A program made the translations under genes and the position numbers. Of a DNA stretch of 64,000 bases, positions 11,320 through 22,799 are shown piece after piece; position 1 is the stretch's first letter, and the number at the start of each line of letters is the position of its first letter. The notes beneath the pieces are model-generated. The model ran no database searches. It saw nothing but the letters and a program-made list of their open reading frames with translations, and was not told the origin of the DNA. Origin of the DNA: Leptobrachium leishanense (Eukaryota; Chordata; Amphibia; Anura; Megophryidae); NCBI GenBank assembly GCA_009667805.1, contig CM019063.1, forward strand, positions 58,512,881 to 58,576,880, given 5' to 3'.

Positions 11320-12154
11320 TTAACCCCTTAAGGGCCGCTGACGTACCCTGTACGTCCTGTCCACAGGTCTCCCTTAGACCCGCGGACGTACAGGGTACAT
11401 CAGCGGCACCTAATCCCCCTCCCGCCCGATACTCCCCTCCCTCGCTGGATCCCACGGCGATCTGGCAGGGAGGAAGCCTGCCCATGTGATTTACATGGGC
11501 AGGCGAGGCTGATGACGTTGCCACGCTGCGTGGTGACGTCATCAGCAGGCGTCCCCATGCAAAGCAATGGAGGGGAGGGGGGTCTCCTTCAGAGCCCTCT
11601 ATCTCCCCAACCATTGCAGCTAGGGAGATGCTTTTTACACCATTGAAAAGGGGATCCCCATTAACCGTTTTGCCGCCGGATCACGTTTCGGCGCCAATTG
11701 GCACCAAAACGGGATTCGAACCTGGAGGGGGGCTGACATCTTGGATGTCAGCCAAGCCTCCAGGTCCCCCCCACCCACTAACAACCTCACCATATGTGTG
11801 AGGATGTCAGTGGGCCAGTTAACCATCTAGCTGCCATGTAGAGATAAGGGGATCCTAAGGATCCCTTTATCTCCCGATCCATGGCAGCTAGATGGTCATA
11901 TTTGACATCATTTGAAAGGCCTGATTATGACATGACCAGGTTTGGTTTTAAAAAAAAATTAATAAATAAATTAAAAAAAAATAATAATAAAAAAATTAAA
12001 TAAAATAAAAAAATGTTTTTTTTTAAAACTTTTTTTTTGTCTGGGGGGGTTTAATTAAATAGGACCTAGGCTGTCATCTAAAAATAATTAGCACAAAATG
12101 GTCAGAATGAGCGCAGCGCACATAGGTGAACTGTCTCAGCAGTGAAGGGGTTAA
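11320..12154. mobile_element. TTAA-flanked hairpin-rich element, family Q
   Basis: Bounded by TTAACCCCTTAAGGG at 11320 and GTGAAGGGGTTAA ending at 12154, giving 10-bp outer inverted repeats including TTAA. The GC-rich part carries several stem-loops: GCCGCTGACGTACCCTGTAC with its complement ending at 11406, GCCTGCCCATGT/ACATGGGCAGGC near 11485, CTGATGACG.../...CGTCATCAG near 11510, and GGCTGACATCTTGGATGTCAGCC near 11735. The last is shared with family P. PiggyBac-like by TTAA and CCCYTT ends; non-autonomous. Confidence 0.72.
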
Positions 12155-12780
12155 AAAGCGCATGTAAAAATTGGGTATTTCTAGTCTCGGGACAAAATTT
12201 TGAACCTAATTAGCCGGGGTCTTTTTGGGTGGTTGTAGATTTTGGGGATTAAATTACGAAAAAGTGTGCTTTTACCATTTTTTTTTCCCCTCATATTTCA
12301 TATTTTTTTTATAGTAAATTATTCGATATGATGGAAATAATGGTATTTCTAGAAAGTTCATTTAATGGCGGGAAAAAGGGTGTATAATATGTGTGGGTTG
12401 AATAAACGAGTAAGAGGAAAATTTGACGTAAACACTAACAGCGCAGAAACGTAAAAACAGCAGCGGTCACTAAAGGACGGATTTGTGTAAACCACCCGGC
12501 CACTAAGGATGTCTCTTTTTGTGATCTTCCTCTTCTTTCCTCTTCTTTTCATCCTCTTCTCCAGCGATGCGGCAGGTCTCTGATCCAGCGCTAACACCTC
12601 TGGCTTTTCTTGTCCCACGGAGTCACCAGGCTCGTCCCCGCGATCCGGCGTCCATAGACTTACATTGCGCGTCACAGCCGAAAATGGGTACTGCGCATGC
12701 GCGCGTCCCAAGATCCTTTGCGGCCGCTCGGGCCGTAAAGGACATTCAGCTCGTGAGCGCGCCGGCGATCGGAGGCAAGT

Positions 12781-13676
12781 TTAACCCTTACGCTGCTGAG
12801 GCATTTCACACCTCTGTGCTGAGGTCATTTTTACCGCTGTCGCTCATCATGTTTAAACGTGTTTTGAAGGCTTATTTTATTATATGACCCAGACATATTA
12901 TATATCGTTCTTTCTGGCAGACTCGGTAGATTAATAATATGTCATTATTATATGTATACGTCATGTCATGTCTGTATATAATAACAAAAAATGCAATTAA
13001 ATTAGAATTTTCAATAATTTACAATGTGTGAAGTGTTGTTTTTCACATTTTTATCATGCGAGCATTTGTGGTTATATTTTCTATGGGATGCGCTTGTTAA
13101 AAAAATTTGAAATGGGGACTCGTTACATTTTTTTCTTTTTTTTTTTGGGGGGAAATTTCGCCATTTTTATCAAACGCACACCATACAAAAATCGTTAGTG
13201 CGGCATCATTGTTCACATTATAATTGAAATGGGAACAATATTGCTGCATTAACATAATTTTGTTTTAAAATATATTTTTTATTTTTTTACCATTGGTGGC
13301 AGCTAGGGGTTAACTCCAGGACTGGCGTCATCGCACGATGACGCCAGTCCTCAGGGGGAGTTCCCGGAGGCTTGGCCGACATCCAAGAGCTCCGGGAGAG
13401 GATCCCGATCCCGCGCTTTTCGGTGCCGAATAGATCCGGCTCCCCAGGCGTTAAGGTCAGCCACCGTTTGGAAGGGCAGGCTGTGCCCTTCCAAACGGTG
13501 CCTGCCTTAACTTTGTGCCCCCCGGTGATCGGGAGGGAGAGAGGTCCGAACACGTGGGGGGGGGGCGTGCCTGAATTAGATGTTCATTGCTGCCTCCTGT
13601 GCATGGACGTGCTGAGCGCGTCCATAGCACAGGAGAACCACTTGGCTGGACGCGTCCATAGCAGCTAAGTGGTTAA
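12781..13676 (+). mobile_element. TTAA-flanked hairpin-rich element, family P copy 1
   Basis: Starts TTAACCCTTACGCTGCTGAG (12781) and ends in AGCAGCTAAGTGGTTAA (13676), so the outer imperfect inverted repeat is TTAACCnYTTnGCTGCT. This resembles ends of Uribo-type piggyBac transposons known from frogs. An AT-rich, conserved left half (with an ATTATATGTATACGTCATG segment) is followed by a chain of stem-loops from 13314. Non-autonomous. This copy has shortened hairpins relative to copy 4. Confidence 0.82.
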
Positions 13677-13975
13677 ACTGCTCTTGCAGCGTTTTTTTTA
13701 TATATAAAAAAAAACTTTTTGCATATATCTACTGCTTGCTAGCAGTAGATATATGCAAAATGTTTTTGATTGCAAATATCCTTTAAGTGCTGTACTACCT
13801 TAACAGTTATCCTATGGAAAGGGTCATCTTTTCATCATGCACTTCTCCTATTTGTGCTCCCCTATTGTAAAGCGCTGCAGAATATGCTGGATTATATAGA
13901 ATTATGCAAAAGTCCTGCACTCCCTTAAACAGTCAACCTCGTATAGAAAAAATCCCCAGGTGCAATAGTCCAAAT

Positions 13976-14452
13976 AAATTATACACCCACAGCTATGAAG
14001 TGGACGTTCTCTGGGAATTTAAAAACGAAAACATTTACAGGGTTATTCAGAGAAACGTGAAAACCAGGAGAATGGCAGAAGGGGGGAACAATCTAGACCA
14101 GATAACCGCTTTGGAAATTGAGATAAATGGGAGAATTTTTCTTGTTTGGCTATTTTGACCTAGAATTTTCGTTCACCTCTCTCTGAATAACCTTGCTAGA
14201 ATTTTCACTTCTCCAGTCATTCTCCTGGTCTTCACCTCTCTCTGAATAACCCTGCTAGAATTTGCACTTCTCCAGTCATTCTCCTGGTTTTCACCTCTCT
14301 CTGAATAACCCTGTAAGTCTGTCATTTCGGCTATTCTGAAAAAGTCTCAGTACAAGCTGAAACCTCCGCACGTGCATATGGATATTTTTAATCCTTAATA
14401 ATGTTTTCGTTTTTAAAGTTCCAGAGTGCGTCCACTTTATAGATGTGGAGAT
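13976..14452. repeat. Inverted arms, possibly Penelope-type, with nested MITE
   Basis: CTATGAAGTGGACG and TTTAAAAACGAAAACATT (13994-14033) are the complement of AATGTTTTCGTTTTTAAAG and GCGTCCACTTTATAG (14400-14445). A separate element (14034-14317) sits between the arms. The arrangement resembles the arms of the Penelope remnant at 61691, but no coding part survives. Confidence 0.5.
14034..14317. mobile_element. MITE with ACAGGGTTATTCAGAG ends
   Basis: Inverted ends ACAGGGTTATTCAGAGAAAC and, reversed, ACAGGGTTATTCAGAGAGAG; both continue to GTGAAAACCAGGAGAATG. The right end is a tandem of a roughly 65-bp unit (near 14190, 14255) containing TCTCCAGTCATTCTCCTGG. The ends resemble those of the element at 17259. 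Confidence 0.75.
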
Positions 14453-14501
14453 ATGTATGTATTGATTTACCCTACGGGTTGAGCATCAAACTGCAACTGA
14501 G

Positions 14502-14857
14502 GCCTGTTCAGTTCCTCAGCAGCTGCTGAATTGCTACATTGCTGCGGGTCCGCTTTCTGCAGCCGTCTCACTGAACGCTTTGGCTGTGAATATGGAAGCA
14601 AAAGGGCAGAGGATTGCTTAATGAAGGGTGCTGGTTCTGCATTTTATTATCACTATAGTGTTAATGTTTACCATGTTCCAATAAATATTTTGTGTTTTGG
14701 TCCACCAAACCTACAAACTGGACATTTCCTTATTGGATTATTTGCTCTCTGGAGGCAGCCATTTTTCCTACGTCACATTCAGTTACTCTGCAGCACCTCT
14801 CTACATGGCTGCAAGTGCTAACTTAGCACTTGCAGCAGCTGAGGAACTGAACACACC
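14502..14857. repeat. Foldback repeat with CAGTTCCTCAGCAGCTGC arms
   Basis: CTGTTCAGTTCCTCAGCAGC (14507-14526) is inverted at 14833-14856. The interior shows no protein I recognise. Confidence 0.6.
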
Positions 14858-14982
14858 ACTGGTCGCGGCCTAGCTTCTGCTGATGAGGGCATAAGCCTGC
14901 CCAAAACAGCTGTCCAGGAGTGGCTGTGACCAGTTGCATAAACCTGATCTCTGCTAAGAAAAAAATAAAAAAGCCATCTAGT

Positions 14983-15695
14983 CAGTGGCGTAGCGAGGGG
15001 GGCACTTGCCCCCGGGCGCCTGACAGGAGGGGCGCCGAAAGCAGGTGTCCCCACAAGTAAATATTACCCACCCCGAGGCTCCCTTCCATCTCCCATGCAC
15101 AGGGAGGATGGAGCAGCCACAGTCAATCAGCTGTCACGTGATGCAGGACTCTCAGAGTTAGAGAGCCGCAGGAGTGCGTGCAGCATGCTGCTACTGGTTT
15201 GACTCTGCAGCGATCCCGTCCCACAAATCTACAGGAGAGGTGAGGCCCTCTTATTACTGCCCCGATTTTCCCCCCCCCCCCCACCTGGATCCCTCTCCTG
15301 CAAGCTGGTTTCTCTGCAGCTGACAAAAGATCCCGAGCTGGTGATTTTCCCCCCCTTCTTCTTACACACGTAGGGCCCCTGCATGAAACTGCAAAATGTG
15401 AGGGGGTGGGGTCTGCTGTGTCCAGACACAGACATGGCCCCCACTGTGAATTTTGGGGGCTCTGCTGTGTATATATTTCTGGGGGCTGTGCTGTGAATAC
15501 ATAATTCTGGGGGGGTCTGTGCTGGGTATACATGATTCTGGAGGTGTGTGTGTGTGTGTGATTATATATAATTTTTTTTTTTTCAGTTAGTGGAAATCTT
15601 GGCAAGTTCCCTCACTTTTTTTTATCCAGGACGTGACCCGGGGGGGGGGGGGTAGGACTTTTCCCTGGGCGCCTCATGACCATGCTGTGCCTCTG
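14983..15695. mobile_element. Non-autonomous hAT-type element, perfect 8-bp duplication
   Basis: The sequence CATCTAGT occurs at 14975-14982 and again at 15696-15703, a perfect 8-bp duplication typical of hAT transposons. The ends CAGTGGCGTAGC and (reversed) CAGAGGCACAGC match at 9 of 12 positions. The interior has poly-C and poly-G tracts and a GT microsatellite (about 15541-15560). No transposase. Confidence 0.8.
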
Positions 15696-15949
15696 CATCT
15701 AGTATGGCGTGGCACTGGTAGGTGGGTTCTGTTTCAAGTGTAGGAATGAATCCTTACATAACAGTTCTGTGTGAAAACAGGCCCAGGATGCAAATACATG
15801 AGAAATTACAGAAGTCATTTGTATATCTTACCCAGAGTTCCGTGCTGCATATGGGGAATGTAGCAAATGAGCCCTGTGAAGCCGTTCTTTGAATTGCTGG
15901 GATGTGTAAACGGCTTCTGCAATAATATATATAATTACACACTCTTGAG

Positions 15950-16131
15950 CAGCGTTTCCCAAACCTCTCCTCGGGACCCTCAACCAGGCCAGATTTTGCA
16001 GATCACTTTGGGGAAATGCAGACTGAATCCTGCAATCCCTGAGCAGCAAATCATAACACCTGTGCTGTGCTTCACATATCCTGCAAACCTGGCGTGTCAG
16101 AGGGACCTGAGGACAGGTTTGGGAAACACTG
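15950..16131. mobile_element. hAT-type MITE, family M copy 1
   Basis: Ends CAGCGTTTCCCAAACC and GGTTTGGGAAACACTG (inverted), like Charlie-group hAT ends. Flanks CTCTTGAG (15942-15949) and CTCTAGAG (16132-16139) match at 7 of 8. Copies 2 and 3 are at 37971 and 49047; all share GGGGAAATGCAGACTGAATC. Confidence 0.9.
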
Positions 16132-16992
16132 CTCTAGAGCAATAACCTTGTAGCAACTGGCTTGCCTTGGTTTACCGACTTTAAGCGTAATATCCCAATT
16201 GAATAGCTGCAGTGGCTAGTCTGCTGAAGTCGTACAACCGACATTTGGTGCATTGGACGGCATCCAACCTCTTCCCATGTTGGAGGATTAGACGGACCTA
16301 AACGGACAACTACGCATGACCATTTAGTTGTACGACGACGGATACTTTAAATACTCATTTTGCATAGTGAAGGATTTTCGTCGTCTTTATTGTTCTCTCC
16401 GTGTGTCTGTATAATCTATCCATTTTATTTTCCGCTCCCTGATGTGAATCCGTGCTGCGGATTACACTGAAGAGCAAGCTGGATGTGGTGTAAAAGTCAA
16501 AGCAAATTGTTTGCTGGAGCTGTAATTAAAGGTTAATCGGATGCAGCTTTTTCCCCCGTTCCTGCACTTTCTGCTCACTAAATGACTTTATATATTACGT
16601 TCGTGGTGGGAAGCGGAATGTGTAATGTGGTGCTTGGGTACGTTTTGGCCTGCAGTTAAGCAAGAATCTACGTTTTAAGATGCAATTTAGGCCTAATTGC
16701 CTTTTACACATTGTGTGTTGTGCTTCACTGGGTCCGGTTGCCGGCACAGACACGGGACCAGTGGGAATATAATCCACACACAGGAAAAAATATTGGAAAT
16801 GTGAATTCACCAAAATGGAAATTATGGGGGATTGATGTGAAAATAACAATTACTATCTAATGTATTATGGTCTATAATTTAAGTCCTTACACCCGTATTT
16901 ATTTTTTTACTATCCTTGGAATGGATATTTTTAGTGTGTGTGTGTGTGTGTTTTTGGGGAGGGGGGGCTTGTATATGTGAACCTGAATCTCA

Positions 16993-17111
16993 AACTCTGG
17001 CCTGGCAGGTGCTGATTACCTAAATTTCCCAGAATTCTTTGAATGAAATAAATGGCCAGAGAATCATGGGAGGAGTAGTTCCAAATCATTTGGGGTCCAG
17101 TGTTTGAGAGG
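16993..17111. repeat. Short hairpin MITE
   Basis: CTCAAACTCTGGCC at the left is inverted at GGTCCAGTGTTTGAGAG on the right. Inner arms ATTTCCCAGAATTC and GAATCATGGGAGGAGTAGTT carry ZNF143-like phrases facing each other. Confidence 0.7.
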
Positions 17112-17258
17112 TTTGTCCTTTCAGGCCAACTTGTATATTTCTTTATTTTCTGGGTCTCGAACGCAGCAATCCGGCTGTGGTGATGTTTATGGAGATGGTG
17201 GATGGTTACATAGAGATTGCAAGCTCTGACCTTTTTTTTTTTTCCTTCTACATATACA

Positions 17259-18067
17259 GGGTTATTCAAAGAGATCCGAATTGCTGGCGAAAGGTAACCG
17301 AACAGTGAAATTCAGCGTACGGTTACCTTTTCTAGCCATTCGGCTATTCATACAGTGCCTGTTCGAGGGCAGTGAAATCCCCGTAGAGAAGAAATGCTTC
17401 GTCTATTCAGAGAACACAAAACAGCTGAGAAAAGTTGCCGAAATGCCCTGCCATTCGGTGGTTTCATTCGACAGGTTTATTCAGGAGAATCCCTTAGGCT
17501 TCAATGTTAAAAATATTCCAGTTTTAATTCAATATCTAATCGTTTATTATAATAATCTGCAGTAAAAAGTTGTTTATTTTTAGATTTATTAGGATCTTTT
17601 AGGCATTTTTCTGGATTTTTTTTTTTAAATCGTTTTCTTTTTTCTGTAACAGCCCTTTTTATCATCATTCATTGGATCATATGTAAATTTCACACATTTT
17701 CATTCTGAGCTTCTTTGCAAACAGCGTTTTACTTTTCAAACATTCAAGCGTACTGTTTTGCGGGTTTTTTTCACTCCCTTCGTCTGCGGTGTCGGGTTTT
17801 TCCGGAGGCTGCTGTGCGCTGTGATCGGCTCCTGCTCGGGTTTCTCCGCGTGTTCGGCAGGATTAATCCAGATGTTTCTGCGAGTTTCGGTGTGCGTTTG
17901 CCCTGGTTTTGCAGTGAGTTTGCGGCGACTTTTTCCCTGCATTACGGTGGCCCTGTGGTGCTTGCTGAATACACCGCAGGGTCGCCGAAATGGGATCGCC
18001 AAATCGCACCGAAGAGAACGAAAAGTCACTGAACGTGCGGTGACCTTTCGATTCTCTTTGAATAACC
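17259..18067. mobile_element. Non-autonomous element with GGGTTATTCAAAGAG ends
   Basis: Left end GGGTTATTCAAAGAGATCCG and right end (reversed) TGGTTATTCAAAGAGAATCG, a terminal inverted repeat of about 20 bp. The 0.8 kb interior has a T-rich left half and a CG-rich right half, with no recognisable protein. Several frames are open by chance in both directions. Superfamily undetermined; related sequences at 2646-3215 and 14034-14317. Confidence 0.75.
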
Positions 18068-18771
18068 ATGATAATTGTTTTTAATGGCCTGTGTTTTTGA
18101 AATGCCGAGTTACCGCTGGTTTATGGATGTAGTCGTTGCTTTATTGCCAGCAAAAAAAGTTGGCCAATTCTTCCGAATCCACTGACGTTTGCATCATTTG
18201 TCAGGATAGGAGAGGGTATCGGAAACATACGGGTGAGTCAAACGGTTAAGGCAGGGGGTCCTCTGTTAGTCTCTCTCTCTTTCTGGGTATCTCCGTGTGT
18301 CCCCCATCTCCATTACAGGTCTCTGGTCATCTGTTTTGATCCCTCAGGCACAGCAATGGCGAGCGCACTTGGGAATAAGACACGCATGCAAGTTTCCATA
18401 TGCTATCCATTCAAATACTGTGCAAAAACAGAGGTGTCTTTATATCCTTACATACAATGTGGAGGAGATGATGGCATAGCCAAAGTGACATATACAGAGG
18501 GTGTGTAACAACCGCACTTTTTTTTTTCTATGTTTTAGTGCTAACCATAGATATAATTGGAGAACAAGTTTAAGGAATTTGCCTAGAAGGATAAATGGGT
18601 GAGAACGCCGGGTGAGTCTCAATTAAGCAGCTATGTATCTTAAAGGAGAAACCTGAATTGGCAGACACAGGGAGGGGTGGGTCAGATTACAATGAATTGC
18701 ATATTTCAATTAATTTGATTTTGGATAACTTCTAAAGTCTGTTACATCAGCAACCTTGGACATATATTTTT
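18068..18771. other. Intron without recognised feature
   Basis: No repeat or gene that I can recognise. A T tract is at 18519-18527. Confidence 0.4.
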
Positions 18772-18843
18772 GGAGCTACATCTCCCATAATGCTTAGGCA
18801 CTCATTGGGGTGTCTGAGCCTCATGGGAAATGTAATTCCGAAT
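18772..18843. repeat. Short hairpin with ZNF143-like arms
   Basis: GAGCTACATCTCCCATAATG (18774-18793) pairs imperfectly with CCTCATGGGAAATGTAATTCC (18819-18839). The same type of hairpin abuts the Tc1 element at 1652. Confidence 0.55.
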
Positions 18844-19401
18844 TTCTGCATGTCCTTTAAGGGAACATGGTGTTGATCTTCAGGTCTTGCTGCAATTGCT
18901 CTGTTCCCTAACCTGCTGTTGATACAGTATATAGGTTTTTTTTTCCACGGAACTCTTCAAAAGCATTTGCTAATGTGAGCTAAAGGTGAATGTCTCTTAA
19001 CGAAGACCAAGAATAATATAAAGAAATAATAATTGTCTCAATTTACATATTTCCAAATCATTCAGCCCAAACCTGACTAGCTTCGGAGCCTACAGCCCCC
19101 ACGCCCCCCTCTGAGCTCTATAGAAAGTTTAAAAACTAATGGATCGAGATAATGAAGGATAATTATGTTATGAACAGGGGACCTGTTTATGTTTATTTTT
19201 CTTTTTCCCTTTTTATCTCCTCCACTATCTAGTCTGGAACAATAAAATACAGATTATGTATCTGCTCACAGAATAAACGGCTGACACTATTAGCTCGGTC
19301 ATTAAAGCCATTTGAAGTGGGAAGATAATTAAAATGATCGGCCGGTTCTTTCATGTCTTTGCACTTTCTGACCTGCAGTTTGTTTTTTTTTCGTTGTTTT
19401 T

Positions 19402-19879
19402 TTAACCCTTTCGCTGCTGAGGCTTTTCCCGCCTCTGTGCTGAGCTCATTTTTACCGGTTTTGCTCATCATGTTTAAACGTGTTTTGAAGGCTTATTTTA
19501 ATATATGACACAGACATATTATATATCATTCTTTCCGTCAGACTCGGCAGATTGATAATATGTCATTATTATATGTATACGTCATGACCTGTCTGTTTAT
19601 AACAAAAAATGCAATAAAATATGAATTTTCAATAATTTACAACGTGTAAAGTGTTTTTTTTTTCACATTTTAAGATGCGAGCAATTGCGGTTATATTTTG
19701 TATAGGGTGCGCTTGTTAAAAAAATTAGAGATGGGGTCTCGTTACATTTTTTTGGGGGGAAAATTACGCGATTTTTAACGCACCGCATGCAAAAATCGTT
19801 AGTGCAGCATAATTGTTCACATTATAATTGAAATGGGAACAATATTGCTGCATTAACAAACCAAAAAAAAGAAGAAAAA
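19402..19879 (+). mobile_element. Family P copy 2, truncated on the right
   Basis: Starts TTAACCCTTTCGCTGCTGAG and follows the AT-rich half of P to GCTGCATTAACAAACC, then breaks off. The hairpin half is absent, so this copy lacks the right end. Confidence 0.8.
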
Positions 19880-21284
19880 ACTGGTGAGTGGGCCATCATC
19901 CTCTTCTGCCAAGACCCATAGACAGGCATCAAGGCCTGCAACAACAGCGTCCCCGCCCCCAGCAAAGAGAGGGGGTCCACCTCGCAATTGATTTTCCCCC
20001 CCCGCTCGACCTCCGCACTTGTAGAAAAGTCATCTGGGATGGCAGGGAGACGTGGGCCTTCCGTCCCCACAGCCGTCAACATGGGCATTGAGAGGAAGGA
20101 GGCCCGAGTCAGGGGGAAGGCCGCAAGATGGCTGCCAACACTCTGTCTCAGGCTTGGATCGCCAGTCATCTGGTTTGTCTCTGGTCCGGAGGGGGGACCA
20201 AGCGGGCTCCGAACAGCTCGGTGCCGGTGGCCAGCCACCTCGGTACCCCTGTCAAACAAATTTGTCCCGTTATAAGGCAGCTGGGGGTCTCTAAGAGCGG
20301 TAGACGTGCGGAGCTCCATCAAGACACGTCTGCTCTCGTTGGTAGCCGGCCACACTCCCAGCTATACTCTTCTTCATGTTCGTTATTCATCTACAGTGTT
20401 CATAGTTTTTGTTTTTCTGGTCCTATAGAATGAACCCAAACTTGGAGACTTCCTATTTGATTCATGTTAAGATGTGTCATGTGACACACATCAAAGTTAA
20501 AACCATAAACCGCTTTTCAAATTGCTATATAATTTTTTACATGACTATTAATGATTTTTTGATCTCGATCAAGAATCCATTCTGCAGCTCTCCAGCTGTT
20601 GTCACCTTTAACCCCTTCTCTTACGCGATCGAGTTGGCTCGATTTTTCAAAAGCACCTTCAGAAAGAGCCTCCTCTAGCATTTATGGGATCCCTGGCCAT
20701 TTTTTGAACTGCAAACCTCCTTATTCCCCCCCCCCACACACACACACTGATCTTCACAAATAGACTCCCCTCCCACTGGATAGAGACCCCTGAGTCCTTT
20801 CGTCTCCACCCCTTCACCCTATAGACTCTCTCCCCCACTGCAAATAGACACATTACCAGTCCCATGTCCTTGCTTACTGGGGGGTGGGGAGACCCACTGA
20901 ATTGGGCACTCCTGGAGGCAGGTTGAGTTTCATGCTGGGCATTGGCTCTCTGCATGTACACAACAGGTGTCAACAGTGGCACGGGGCCCTCAAGTGTGGG
21001 CTCCGGGGTGAGCTCACGCCACCCAAAGGGCAGGTCTGCCTTCAGGCACCCGAGACTCTCTACACATTTTGAAGGAGTGCAAACGAATCTATTTCATTGC
21101 AAACGAAAATCGTCTTCTTCGACAATCAAGTCATGAATCCAAAATGTTGCAACATAGGTATTGCACCATAGAATGTAGCAAATGTAAATAGAAAATGTAG
21201 GGGAAACGGGGGAAATATATAAAGCCATGAAATGTGATGCAGTTGTTGTAAGGTGGGAAAAACTCACCCATGTGGAGTCCAAAC
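19880..21284. other. Intron, unidentified; possible repeat remains
   Basis: A 177-codon open frame on the minus strand (19822-20355) crosses the border of family P and has no homology I know, so I do not call it a gene. A GC-rich block (19900-20350) may be an old retroelement. C and CA tracts are at 20729-20747. Confidence 0.4.
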
Positions 21285-21498
21285 AGGGGCAGACTGACAA
21301 CTAATGGGGCCCCCGGGCAATAGGAGACCATGGGGCCCCCTTGTGCCACACCCATACAAAACGAAAACCCCTACAACCCAACACCCACATGTACATTTTT
21401 TGTGCTAAAGAATTTATTTCTTAACTCATTAAAATAATCTTTTTGTAATAGTTCTGTCACAAATCCGTAACCGTTTTGTTCCTGTGGTTTTCTTGCAG
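21285..21498. other. End of SLC45A2 intron with partial repeat
   Basis: CAGGGGCAGACTGACAAC at 21285 followed by a GGGGCCCCCGGGC stretch looks like one end of an hAT-type repeat; the other end is missing. A T-rich tract and TTTTCTTGCAG provide the acceptor for the next exon. Confidence 0.45.
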
Positions 21499-21782
21499 GT
21501 CTCGGAGGAGCGTTGGGTTATCTTACTGGTGCTATTGATTGGGAATCTGCATTCCAAGGGAGAATGGTGGTTTCAGAATTCCAGGTCATATACTTCTTTG
21601 CAGCCTCTGTGTTCCTAGCACTTCTTGTTATACACCTGTGCAGCATTCCTGAAGTTCCCCTTGAAGATGACAATGTGGAAAGGCATTCCTTATTGAAACA
21701 TGACAGTCTCAAGGCCTACGGGTCAATGGACAAACCCCAAAATGGCATCTTAAAAACACAGGAAAAAGACACCGATAAAGAG
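21499..21782 (+). CDS. SLC45A2: SLC45A2 (MATP) exon, probably coding exon 3
   Basis: Next exon of the melanosomal transporter. Acceptor TTTTCTTGCAG ends at 21498; donor GAG|GTAAAC begins at 21783. The first two bases (GT) complete the Gly codon begun at 4220, giving ...LFTG-LGGALGYLTGAIDW, which matches SLC45A2 (the mammalian protein reads GFGGALGYLLGAIDW). The exon is 284 bp and ends in phase 0 after DTDKE. Residues EFQVIYFFAASVFLALLVIH form a membrane segment, followed by HLCSIPEVPL and a charged loop (EDDNVERHSLLKHDSLKAYG) that is the start of the large central cytoplasmic loop. The acidic DDN region and the YGS motif agree with the family. Reading continues open to 22037 but past the donor it is intron. 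Position as exon 3 follows from the known exon order and is not proved here. Confidence 0.94.
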
Positions 21783-22199
21783 GTAAACTTTTTTTTAAAA
21801 ATTTGTTTAGCAAATTTTTTAGGTTTCGATTTCCAGTACCCACTCACTCAAACACTCTTTTGGAAAAAATGTCATCATTTCAGTGACTCAAATTCAAAAC
21901 CGTGTAATTGCCCAAACACGGTAAAATGTTGTCGATCTGAAAGTTTCTGGATCAATTATTATTTACTAATTAAGTGCCAACAAATTCTGCAGTGCTGTGC
22001 AATGGATAAAGACAGGACAATTCTACAATACATATAGGAGACAAGTCAGTATATTCCTGCATGCAGATACAGGAGAACATGCTGGCCTTATTTCCGTGGG
22101 AACTTACAATCTAGATGGGTGAGGGGGTGAGAAACAGGAGGGGGGACTGCAGTGCTGAGTTAATGCAGGGAGGCGCGAGGACCGTTTGGGTTAATGCAG
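21783..22199. other. Start of downstream SLC45A2 intron
   Basis: Begins at the donor. From about 21960 the sequence (TTCTGCAGTGCTGTGCAATG, then GGGAACTTACAATCTAGATG) looks like a frog LINE or SINE tail, perhaps the 3' end of the L2 fragment that follows on the minus strand. Confidence 0.4.
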
Positions 22200-22790
22200 G
22201 TCTTGTTACAAGGTTTCTTCAGCTTCTCCAAACAGAGGGGTCTTTAGGAACCGTTTAAATGAAGCCAGATTTGGGGACCGTCTGATATATTGCGAGGAAG
22301 TGCATTCTATTGTGTAGATGCGTACGAGAAAAGTCCTGCAGTCTGACATGTGAAGAGGTGGTGATGGAGGATGCCAGGCGCAGGTCATTGTTACATCTTA
22401 GGGGGCCGGCTGGGGTGTATTCGGGAACAAGTAGTGAAGAGCGGCATTGGTGAGGGTTTTTTAGGTCAGGGTGAGTAGTTTGAATGGGATTCTGCTTTGG
22501 ATGGGGAGCCAGTGAAGGGATTCACAGAGAGGAGCGGCAGAGACCGAGCGACGGGTGAGATGGATAAGCCGGGCTGATGTGTTTTAGGATGGATTGCAGG
22601 GTCAGAGAGGCTCAAGATGGGAAGGCCAGTCAGGAGTTTGTTGCAGTAATGCAGGCGGGAGATAATTAGAGAATGGATAAGTTGCTTGGTGGTGTTGGCA
22701 GTCAGAAATGGACGAATTTTGGCGATATTGCGGAGGTGATTACGGCAAGGTGAGGAGAGTGATTGAATGTAGGGGCTGAAGGAAAGACTG
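22200..22790 (-). mobile_element. L2-clade LINE fragment (3' part of reverse transcriptase)
   Basis: Minus-strand translation gives YIQSLSSPCRNHLRNIAKIR, then SRLHYCNKLLTGLP, the end of the L2/CR1 reverse transcriptase (compare SQLDYCNLLLIGLP at 37376), and further down FKRFLKTPLFG, the usual C-terminal tail. The order is right but the frame breaks several times and the 5' part is missing. Its upstream end abuts the truncated hAT near 22795. Confidence 0.75.
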
Positions 22791-22799
22791 AAGGAAAGG

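Noticed and set aside
17281..18084. Overlapping open frames of 60-108 codons on both strands
   Set aside because: They lie inside a non-autonomous element with inverted ends and resemble no protein; low stop frequency follows base composition.
19822..20355. 177-codon minus-strand frame
   Set aside because: It starts inside GC-rich DNA and ends in the AT-rich family P repeat; no domain or motif.
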